Of a stretch of 52,640 bases of DNA, positions 16,371 to 22,486 are shown piece by piece. Location of the stretch: assembly GCA_949285075.1 (NCBI GenBank), contig CASDXF010000030.1:1-52640 (forward strand), in the 5' to 3' direction. The notes beneath the pieces were generated by a model. It was given only the letters and a program-made list of their open reading frames with translations, did no database searches and was not told the DNA's origin. The stretch is from an uncultured Bacteroides sp. GTDB taxonomy: Bacteria > Bacteroidota > Bacteroidia > Bacteroidales > Bacteroidaceae. Position numbers and translations under genes: made by a program. Numbering within the stretch: position 1 is the first letter of the stretch; each line of letters starts with the position of its first letter.

Positions 16371-18299
16371 TTATAGACTCTCTATCTCCTTCAGCCACAT
16401 GGCCGAGCTCGCATCGCTCGGCATCCGCCAGTCTCCCCGCGGACTGATGGACACGCTACCCACCTTAGGCCCGTCGGGCAGGCAGGAACGCTTGAACTGC
16501 TGATTGAAGAAACGGCGGAAAAAGGTAGAAAGCCATTTCTTCACGGTCTCTTCCGTATACCGCCCCTTGAAGGCGACGTTCGCCAAGTAGTAAATTTTGG
16601 CCGGACGGAAACCGAAGCGCAGGAAGTAATACAGGAAGAAGTCATGCAACTCGTAAGGCCCTACCAAGTCCTCGGTCTTCTGCTCTATCTCCCCCTTCTC
16701 GTTGGCGGGTATCAGCTCCGGACTGATGGGAGTGTCTATAATGTCCAACAGCGTGGCCCGGGAAACCTCATCCACGTCGTTGTTCGCCACCCACTGCACC
16801 AGATATCTGACCAACGTCTTGGGGATGCTCGCATTGACTCCATACATGGACATATGGTCGCCATTGTATGTGGCCCACCCTAACGCGAGCTCAGAGAGGT
16901 CACCCGTGCCAATGACCATCCCCCAAGTCTGGTTGGCCACGTCCATCAGGATTTGCGTACGCTCACGCGCCTGCGAGTTCTCGTAGGTCACGTCGTGCGT
17001 GTCCATATCGTGGCCGATGTCCTTAAAGTGCTGTATGCAGGCATCCTTGATACTGATTTCACGCATGGATACGCCCAACGACTCCATCAGGCTGAGGGCG
17101 TTGCGGTAGGTACGGTCGGTCGTGCCGAATCCCGGCATGGTCACGCCGAGGATACCCTTACGGGAAAGGCCGAGTTTATCGAACGTCTTGACGCAAACCA
17201 AGAGCGCCAACGTAGAGTCCAGTCCGCCGGAAATGCCTACCACGGCGGTCTTGGCTCCCGTATGCTTCAGGCGTTGCGCCAGTCCCGCCACCTGAATGGA
17301 GAAGATTTCCTCACAACGCTCGTTCAGCTCGCCGTCGTTGGCGGGAATGAAGGGGCGCGGATTAATCTTGCGAGTCAGCCGCAGTTCTTTCTGATTCACG
17401 GGTTCTGCGGCGATGACAGTCCGTTTCGTCTCCTTCAGGCCGCCTTGACTGGCAGCGAAGGTAGTATTGACCCGGCGTTCGGCACGGATGCGCTCCACGT
17501 CAATCTCGCCGATTACCAACTGCCCTTCCATGCTGAACCGTTCACTCCGGGCCAAAAGGTTGCCGTTCTCGTAGATTAGTCCGTTTCCGGCGAACACCAC
17601 GTCGGTAGAGGACTCCCCGAAACCGCAGGAGGAGAACACGTAACCGGCAATACAGCGTGCGGATTGCTGACGGATGAGCGAGGTCAGGTAGTCGTGTTTC
17701 CCAATGCTCTCGTTATCGGCGGAGAGGTTGAATATAATTTCCGCCCCCTGCAATGCAAGTGTGGAACTGGGAGGAATAGTAGCCCAAAGGTCTTCGCAGA
17801 GTTCAACGCCGAAAGTCGTGTTCAGCGTCTCGAAAAGCAGATTGTTGCCAATGGACACGGTCTGCCCACACAAGCGTATCTGCTCGACGGAAAGCTGAGC
17901 GGCCGACGTGAACCAACGCTGTTCGTAGAATTCCTTGTAATTGGGTAGGTAGGTTTTGGCCGCAATGCCCAGTATTCTCCCCTTCTGAATGACCACTGCA
18001 GCGTTGATAACCGTTGAGTTGACCGCGACCGGCATCCCGACAATAGAAATGATGTCCAGTTGGCGAGTATTGTTCAAGATTCGCATAAGCTCCGTTTCAG
18101 CCTCTTCGAGCAGCAGCTGTTGACCGAACAGGTCGCCGCAGGTGTAACCACAGATACACATTTCCGGGAAAACGATAATCTCTACCCCCTTACCCTCTGC
18201 AATCGCAATCAGATTCTCTATACATTTCGAGTTAGACTGGCAGTCAGCCACCTTCACTTGCGGTACGGCCGCCGCCACCTTTACGAATCCGTAATTCAT
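16371..18299 (-). CDS. nadE: NAD+ synthase, glutamine-hydrolysing
   Basis: Amidates nicotinic acid adenine dinucleotide to NAD+ using Gln and ATP, the last step of NAD synthesis. The N-terminal nitrilase-type glutaminase domain has Glu-46 (IIVFPEMCICGYTCGD) and the nucleophile Cys in FGVELCEDLW near 168. The C-terminal synthetase domain has the ATP loop VVGISGGLDSTLALL near 357, VIGTGDLSELALGWATYNGDHM near 460, and the conserved tail GPKVGSVSISPRGDWRMPSDA. The length (642) is normal. The 3' end is unusual only in that a 23-base piece (16445-16467) is repeated 630 bases downstream, around mobile-element debris. Confidence 0.96.
   Translation of the reverse strand: MNYGFVKVAAAVPQVKVADCQSNSKCIENLIAIAEGKGVEIIVFPEMCICGYTCGDLFGQQLLLEEAETELMRILNNTRQLDIISIVGMPVAVNSTVINAAVVIQKGRILGIAAKTYLPNYKEFYEQRWFTSAAQLSVEQIRLCGQTVSIGNNLLFETLNTTFGVELCEDLWATIPPSSTLALQGAEIIFNLSADNESIGKHDYLTSLIRQQSARCIAGYVFSSCGFGESSTDVVFAGNGLIYENGNLLARSERFSMEGQLVIGEIDVERIRAERRVNTTFAASQGGLKETKRTVIAAEPVNQKELRLTRKINPRPFIPANDGELNERCEEIFSIQVAGLAQRLKHTGAKTAVVGISGGLDSTLALLVCVKTFDKLGLSRKGILGVTMPGFGTTDRTYRNALSLMESLGVSMREISIKDACIQHFKDIGHDMDTHDVTYENSQARERTQILMDVANQTWGMVIGTGDLSELALGWATYNGDHMSMYGVNASIPKTLVRYLVQWVANNDVDEVSRATLLDIIDTPISPELIPANEKGEIEQKTEDLVGPYELHDFFLYYFLRFGFRPAKIYYLANVAFKGRYTEETVKKWLSTFFRRFFNQQFKRSCLPDGPKVGSVSISPRGDWRMPSDASSAMWLKEIESL
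16445..16467 (-). repeat. Proximal copy of the 23-base nadE repeat
   Basis: Lies inside nadE and encodes KVGSVSI near the C-terminus. It is the partner of 15815-15837 and the candidate attachment core, since elements that integrate into a gene end duplicate such a core. Confidence 0.55.
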
Positions 18300-18341
18300 A
18301 AAACCTTAATATTAAAATGTTTCTGTTTATCAACTTTCCCG

Positions 18342-18349
18342 CAAAAGTA
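18342..18349 (-). promoter_or_regulatory. -7 box of nadE
   Basis: The minus strand reads TACTTTTG, a full consensus match, 42 bases before the nadE start. A -33 box is not clear. Confidence 0.5.
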
Positions 18350-18397
18350 AGAAATACTTTTTAAAATTCTGATTTACCAAAAAATATCCGCCCATTA

Positions 18398-18429
18398 TTT
18401 GCAAGTATAGCCAAGCTTTCCTATATTTG
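18398..18429 (+). promoter_or_regulatory. Promoter of the perR-rbr pair
   Basis: TTTG, 20 bases, TATATTTG: both boxes match the Bacteroidetes consensus. It lies 38 bases before the regulator start. PerR autoregulation would place an operator here, but I see no clear PerR box. Confidence 0.75.
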
Positions 18430-18467
18430 CATCGGATTTATAATTGTAATGAGTACAAAGTTGTAAA

Positions 18468-18887
18468 GTGAAGGATATAGGCGCATACAAACGTTTACTG
18501 GAGTATAACATAAAGCCTTCCATGCAGCGCATAGCCATCATGGAATACTTAATGGAGTACCGGACGCATCCCTCAGCGGATGAGGTTTATATGGCTTTAT
18601 CTCCTTCGATGCCGACACTCTCGAAGACGACGGTCTACAACACGCTAAAGCTCTTCGCCGAGCAGGGAGCAGTGTCGATGCTGACCATCGACGAGAGGAA
18701 CATAAACTTCGATGTTGACACGTCGGTTCACGCGCACTTCCTATGTAAGCGGTGCGGACGCATCTACGACATCGCCGAGACGGAGCTGAGCGGACGGACA
18801 AGAGAGGATGTGAAGGAAGGGCATCAGGTAATGGAGACACATTATTATTATAAAGGAATATGCAGAAATTGTTTAAGTGAGCAGTAA
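18468..18887 (+). CDS. perR: Fur-family peroxide regulator, PerR-like
   Basis: A 139-residue metal-dependent repressor. The N-terminal winged helix includes SKTTVYNTLKLFAEQG (52-67). The structural zinc site is the two CxxC pairs Cys-93/Cys-96 and Cys-132/Cys-135. The regulatory site candidates are His-34, Asp-84, His-88, His-90 and Asp-101. An Asp at the position of 101 (GRIYDI), where Fur has Glu, is the mark of PerR proteins that sense peroxide by iron-catalysed His oxidation. Rubrerythrin, a peroxide-reducing enzyme, follows 35 bases downstream, which supports PerR over Fur. The possible alternative is a Zur- or Fur-type paralogue. Confidence 0.88.
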   Translation: MKDIGAYKRLLEYNIKPSMQRIAIMEYLMEYRTHPSADEVYMALSPSMPTLSKTTVYNTLKLFAEQGAVSMLTIDERNINFDVDTSVHAHFLCKRCGRIYDIAETELSGRTREDVKEGHQVMETHYYYKGICRNCLSEQ

Positions 18888-18922
18888 TATAGAATTGACT
18901 AATTAATTTAAAAGTAAAAGAC

Positions 18923-19480
18923 ATGAAGAAGTTTAGATGTACAGTTTGCGGTTATGTTCATGAGGGTGACACAGCTCCGGAAAAGTGTCCGTTGTGCAAG
19001 GCTCCGGCTAGCAAGTTCGTTGAGGTGGTTGAAAACGAGTCAGGCGCACTGACTTTCGCTGACGAACACGTAATCGGCGTGGCTAAGGGCTGCGACGAGG
19101 AGATGATTAAGGACCTGAACAACCACTTCATGGGCGAGTGCACGGAAGTGGGTATGTACTTGGCCATGAGCCGTCAGGCAGACCGTGAAGGCTATCCCGA
19201 GGTAGCTGAGGCATTCAAGCGTTACGCTTGGGAAGAGGCTGAGCATGCAGCTAAATTCGCAGAGCTATTGGGTGACTGCGTTTGGGATACCAAAACCAAT
19301 CTGCAAAAGCGTAAAGATGCAGAGCAAGGCGCATGCGAGGACAAGAAGCGCATCGCAACTCGCGCTAAAGCCCTGAACTTGGACGCTATACACGACACCG
19401 TTCACGAGATGTGCAAGGATGAGGCTCGTCACGGCAAAGGCTTCGAAGGATTGTACAACCGTTACTTCGGCGACAAATAA
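18923..19480 (+). CDS. rbr: Rubrerythrin with N-terminal rubredoxin domain
   Basis: A cytoplasmic diiron peroxidase, 185 residues, that reduces hydrogen peroxide in anaerobes. The rubredoxin domain comes first ([13 protein letters not shown] with Cys-6/Cys-9, and CPLC with Cys-22/Cys-25), followed by a ferritin-like four-helix domain with Glu-rich iron ligands ([54 protein letters not shown]). Classical rubrerythrin has the rubredoxin domain at the C-terminus, so this is the reversed form. It shares a transcript with perR and ends at a strong terminator, so it is likely the main PerR target here. Confidence 0.95.
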   Translation: MKKFRCTVCGYVHEGDTAPEKCPLCKAPASKFVEVVENESGALTFADEHVIGVAKGCDEEMIKDLNNHFMGECTEVGMYLAMSRQADREGYPEVAEAFKRYAWEEAEHAAKFAELLGDCVWDTKTNLQKRKDAEQGACEDKKRIATRAKALNLDAIHDTVHEMCKDEARHGKGFEGLYNRYFGDK

Positions 19481-19497
19481 TCAGACCGGTTAAATAA

Positions 19498-19541
19498 AAC
19501 AAAAAAGGCCCGTATTTCTACCGAAATGCGGACCTTTTTTC
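19498..19541 (+). terminator. Terminator of perR-rbr
   Basis: AAAAAAGG and CCGTATTTC pair with GAAATGCGG and CCTTTTTT around TACC, ending in a T run. It lies 18 bases after rbr. Confidence 0.85.
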
Positions 19542-19578
19542 GTTTATTCGTCCTTCGGAACATTTTAATATCATTGTT

Positions 19579-20214
19579 ATGAGAAGGATACAATCGTTAT
19601 TGATGGCTTTACTCGTCGCCGCCACCGCCTCTGCGACCGATAAGGTAATTAATCTACCAAAGCCAAACTTAAACAGAACAGGGGGAACAGTAATGAAAGC
19701 ACTGTCCGAACGGCACTCCACGCGCGAATACGCGTCGAAGGAACTGAGCTTGGCCGATCTCTCGGACCTGCTGTGGGCGGCCAACGGGGTGAATCGGCCG
19801 GACGGGAAGCGCACGGCTCCCTCGGCTCTGAACAAGCAGGACGTGGACATCTACGTGATTACGTCCGAGGGAGGGTACCTGTACGATGCGAAGGAGCACC
19901 GGCTGACCTTAGTGGCGGAGGGCGACTTTCGCGGGAAGGTGGCCGGCGGACAGAGCTTCGTCAACGAAGCGCCGCTATGTTTGGTATTGGTGAGCGACGT
20001 GAGCCGGTTTGGCGATGCGGGAAACGCGCGGAACCAGCTGATGGGGGCGGTAGACGCGGGCATCGTGTCGCAGAACATCTCGCTGTTCTGCTCGTTCGCC
20101 CACCTCGCCACCGTGCCGAGAGCGTCGATGGACACTGACGGGCTGCGCAAGGCCCTCTCGCTGAAGGAGGGACAGCTGCCGCTGATGAACCATCCGGTGG
20201 GGTACTTCAAGTAA
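19579..20214 (+). CDS. Exported SagB-like nitroreductase-family protein
   Basis: A 211-residue protein with a signal peptide (RRIQSLLMALLVAATASA, likely cut after Ala-19). The rest is the FMN-binding nitroreductase fold: MKALSERHSTREYASKELSL is the Arg-containing FMN phosphate motif, followed by LSDLLWAANGVNRPDGKRTAPSA, typical of the SagB/ThcOx branch, and MGAVDAGIVSQNISLFCSF near residue 160. The substrate is unknown. An exported flavin reductase is unusual, and the flavin would have to be loaded across the membrane. It follows the rbr terminator, so it is a separate unit. The gene is much more GC-rich than its neighbours to either side. Confidence 0.85.
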   Translation: MRRIQSLLMALLVAATASATDKVINLPKPNLNRTGGTVMKALSERHSTREYASKELSLADLSDLLWAANGVNRPDGKRTAPSALNKQDVDIYVITSEGGYLYDAKEHRLTLVAEGDFRGKVAGGQSFVNEAPLCLVLVSDVSRFGDAGNARNQLMGAVDAGIVSQNISLFCSFAHLATVPRASMDTDGLRKALSLKEGQLPLMNHPVGYFK

Positions 20215-20230
20215 GGGCCGGGGTAAAGAG

Positions 20231-20270
20231 AAGGGGCGCGCGGAGAACACTGTCTCCACGCACCCCTTTC
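20231..20270. terminator. Hairpin between convergent genes
   Basis: GGGGCGCGCGGAGA pairs imperfectly with TCTCCACGCACCCC, between the nitroreductase-like gene and the convergent thioredoxin-like gene. There is no long T run, so it is a weaker terminator. Confidence 0.5.
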
Positions 20271-20309
20271 CCTTAGCGTAAGTTATGAATGTGTATTACC
20301 GTCACTCCT

Positions 20310-20609
20310 TCACTTGCAGTAGCGCCTCAGCTTGTCCATCAGCTTGTCGGCGGCTATCACACCTATCTGCCTCCACTTGACCTCCCCGTCCTTGAAGAGC
20401 AGGAGAGTGGGCGCGGCGAATATGTAGTAGTCGGACACCAAATCCTTGTGGACATCCACGTCTATCCGTACGACGCAGACCTTATCTTCCAACTCGGGCT
20501 TTAGCTTCTCTAACGTGGCGTCCATCGTCTTACTGGGCTTGCGTCCCTCTCTGGAGAAGTTGGCCAACACTGGGGTCGGCGACTGAATCAATGCTTTAAA
20601 ATCTTCCAT
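20310..20609 (-). CDS. Thioredoxin-fold protein without the CxxC active site
   Basis: At 99 residues, the length and order of strands match thioredoxin: PVLANF (first strand), LKPELEDKVCVVRIDVD, then YIFAAPTLLLFKDGEVKWRQIG with the cis-Pro loop APT near 67. Where WCGPCK is expected the sequence reads GRKPSK (22-27), so both redox cysteines are replaced by Arg-23 and Ser-26, while the Pro and final Lys are kept. It cannot act as a normal disulfide reductase. Chaperone, scaffold or binding roles are possible. It lies alone, convergent with the nitroreductase-like gene. Confidence 0.85.
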   Translation of the reverse strand: MEDFKALIQSPTPVLANFSREGRKPSKTMDATLEKLKPELEDKVCVVRIDVDVHKDLVSDYYIFAAPTLLLFKDGEVKWRQIGVIAADKLMDKLRRYCK

Positions 20610-20782
20610 CTTCTTTCTTATTAGTGTCTATGCCTTAACGTATTTACTCGCGGCTGCGAAGGGCCGAATCAAACTTAACAACAAACACCGGGCCAATTTG
20701 TTCACCGTTTAGTAACGGAATAGTCATTTTCTTGTAATTTGCACGGGTGACATTCGCGTAGGAAAATAAAAACGGAGGACGC

Positions 20783-21913
20783 ATGAGATTCTTATTTGTT
20801 GTGCAAGGAGAAGGAAGGGGACACCTGACACAGGCCATTACCTTAGAAGAGACACTGCTACGCAACGGGCACGAAGTGGTAGAGATTCTCGTAGGCGAAA
20901 GTCGTTCACGAAGACTGCCGGGATTCTTCAATCGAAGTGTGCAAGCACCAGTGAAGCGGTTCGTCAGTCCCAATTTCACCCCAACGGTGGAAAACAAGAG
21001 GGCTAACCTAAAAAAAAGTTTACTGTACAACACACTGCGCCTGCCCGAATATTTGCGAAGCATGAGGTACATCTACCACAGGATAGAGGAAACGGGAGCG
21101 GAAGCAGTTATCAACTTTTATGAACTGCTGACGGGACTGACGTACGCTATCTTCCGGCCTTCGGTACCGTACGTATGTGTCGGGCACCAATACCTTTTCC
21201 TCCATCGAGAGTTCGAGTTTCCTCACAAGGACAGGCTACAATTGTGGCTACTAAGATTCTTTACCCGTCTCACCGCACTACGGGCAGAAGAGAAACTGGC
21301 CCTCTCGTTCCATGAAATGGAGCCTGACACAGAAAGGGGCATAACGGTGATTCCTCCGCTACTACGCAGGGAAGTAAGGGCCATCCGACCTGAACAGGGA
21401 AATTACGTGCACGGTTATATGGTGAATGCGGGGTTTGCCGATAGCGTAAGGAGTTTCCACAAGGCTCGCCCCGATGTGCCTCTCCGGTTTTTCTGGGACA
21501 ATCCCGATTGTGGAGAAGTAACGCAAGTGGACAAAACACTCAGTTTCCATCAGATCGATGACACCGAATTCCTCAAAGGCATAGCCAAATGTCGGGCCTA
21601 CGCCACCACCGGAGGATTCGAATCAATATGCGAGGCAATGTATCTGGGCAAACCTGTACTAATGGTTCCTGCACACATCGAGCAAGACTGTAACGCCTAT
21701 GACGCAGTGAAAGCGGGCGCAGGCGTAGCGACTGACTCATTCAATCTCGAACCACTGCTGCGCTTCGCCCAAACGTATAGGCCCGTCAAGGGATTCTCCG
21801 CATGGGCGGATGGATGCGAGGGACGGATATTAGCCGCATTGAACCGACTGGCAGCGGGACAAAGCGCCTCCACTGAGATAACGGCAAGTCTAACTAACTA
21901 TCTACCCATATGA
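20783..21913 (+). CDS. GT-B-type glycosyltransferase family protein
   Basis: A 376-residue protein without signal peptide. FLFVVQGEGRGHLTQAITLEE is the glycine-rich start of the UDP-glycosyltransferase/MurG-like fold (GxGRGH). The C-terminal donor-binding part has FHQIDDTEFLKGIAKCRAYATTGGFESICEAMYLGKPVLMVPAHIEQDCNA style motifs: an aspartate-rich turn, TTGGFES (near 275), and a GKPVL-P...EQ pattern. It resembles proteins annotated as MJ1255-type glycosyltransferases. Acceptor and donor sugars are unknown. The stop codon overlaps the ATG of the next gene (ATGA), so they are co-translated. Confidence 0.85.
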   Translation: MRFLFVVQGEGRGHLTQAITLEETLLRNGHEVVEILVGESRSRRLPGFFNRSVQAPVKRFVSPNFTPTVENKRANLKKSLLYNTLRLPEYLRSMRYIYHRIEETGAEAVINFYELLTGLTYAIFRPSVPYVCVGHQYLFLHREFEFPHKDRLQLWLLRFFTRLTALRAEEKLALSFHEMEPDTERGITVIPPLLRREVRAIRPEQGNYVHGYMVNAGFADSVRSFHKARPDVPLRFFWDNPDCGEVTQVDKTLSFHQIDDTEFLKGIAKCRAYATTGGFESICEAMYLGKPVLMVPAHIEQDCNAYDAVKAGAGVATDSFNLEPLLRFAQTYRPVKGFSAWADGCEGRILAALNRLAAGQSASTEITASLTNYLPI

Positions 21914-22092
21914 AACTAAAAGCAAGTGACTATGAATTAGAAAGAGCCACCGACGGAGGATACTACGCTTGGTGGACATCGAACACGCACCTCAACGCCT
22001 ACGGGGAATCGCCAGAGGAGGCCGTAGCAAACCTTCAGGAGACTATCGATGAGATGATAGCCGAAATGTACATGGTAGAGGAATATGTGTGA
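21910..22092 (+). CDS. HicB-like small protein
   Basis: A 60-residue protein: LKASDYELERATDGGYYAWW, then ESPEEAVANLQETIDEMIAEM. The pattern of a strand pair with a Gly-Tyr turn followed by an EEA..NL..AI..-type helix is that of the HicB antitoxin core. There is no HicA toxin gene beside it and no DNA-binding C-terminal domain. It is joined to the glycosyltransferase gene by an ATGA overlap, so it may be a partner or regulator of that enzyme rather than an antitoxin. Confidence 0.65.
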   Translation: MKLKASDYELERATDGGYYAWWTSNTHLNAYGESPEEAVANLQETIDEMIAEMYMVEEYV

Positions 22093-22105
22093 AATCCTTA
22101 AGAAA

Positions 22106-22166
22106 AGAGGGTGTGTCAAAATTCAACTTTTGAAAATATGAACTTTTAATTTGAAATTTGAACATC
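22106..22166 (+). repeat. Left long inverted repeat flanking the rhamnosidase
   Basis: Starts AGAGGGTGTGTCAAAATTCA and continues to TTTGAAATTTGAACATCC. The reverse complement of 25764-25824 is similar along its length. The pair brackets a 3.7 kb block. Similar GTGTCAAAA-type ends occur as terminators or small mobile repeats in Bacteroidales, so the type is open. Confidence 0.6.
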
Positions 22167-22180
22167 CTAAAAGACTAAAA

Positions 22181-22223
22181 AAGGGTCGTATCAAGCTCCG
22201 TTTTGAGTAATGATACGGCCCTT
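22181..22223 (+). terminator. Hairpin after the glycosyltransferase operon (copy 1)
   Basis: AAGGGTCGTATCA pairs with TGATACGGCCCTT (one G-T pair) around a 17-base loop. Copy 2 lies at 25291-25334 after the rhamnosidase and has a near-identical loop with a matching base change in both arms. Confidence 0.75.
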
Positions 22224-22386
22224 TAAGGTTTTACCATTACAATCTATAACTTTTAGGAGTAATCATTTTCGTTTTACCTCCCTTCTACAAAAGGCTTAGG
22301 TTCACCACATTTTTCCATAATCCGAAGAAGATAAACACTCTCGAAAATCATCTCTATACAAAAAATACACGACGAAAACAAATAAT

Positions 22387-22418
22387 ATTGTACGCATAAA
22401 GAAAAAACGGTATATTCG
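22387..22418 (+). promoter_or_regulatory. Promoter of the rhamnosidase
   Basis: ATTG, 20 bases, TATATTCG. Each box has one mismatch to consensus. It is 68 bases before the start codon. Confidence 0.5.
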
Positions 22419-22486
22419 CCTGCGAGTATACATTTAGACGCACCCGCAAGTGATGAACATTAACCATAACAAACAATCATACTGAC

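Larger units (their letters stand above)
22093..22486. other. Non-coding region before the rhamnosidase
   Basis: Nearly 400 bases. In order it holds the left inverted repeat (22106-22166), a strong hairpin (22181-22223) and the rhamnosidase promoter (22387-22418). I see no gene. Confidence 0.7.

Noticed and set aside
16953-17579. 208-codon open frame antisense to nadE
   Set aside because: Shadow of a well-supported gene.
21910-22092. Complete HicAB toxin-antitoxin system
   Set aside because: No HicA-like frame lies on either side, and the gene is coupled to a glycosyltransferase.
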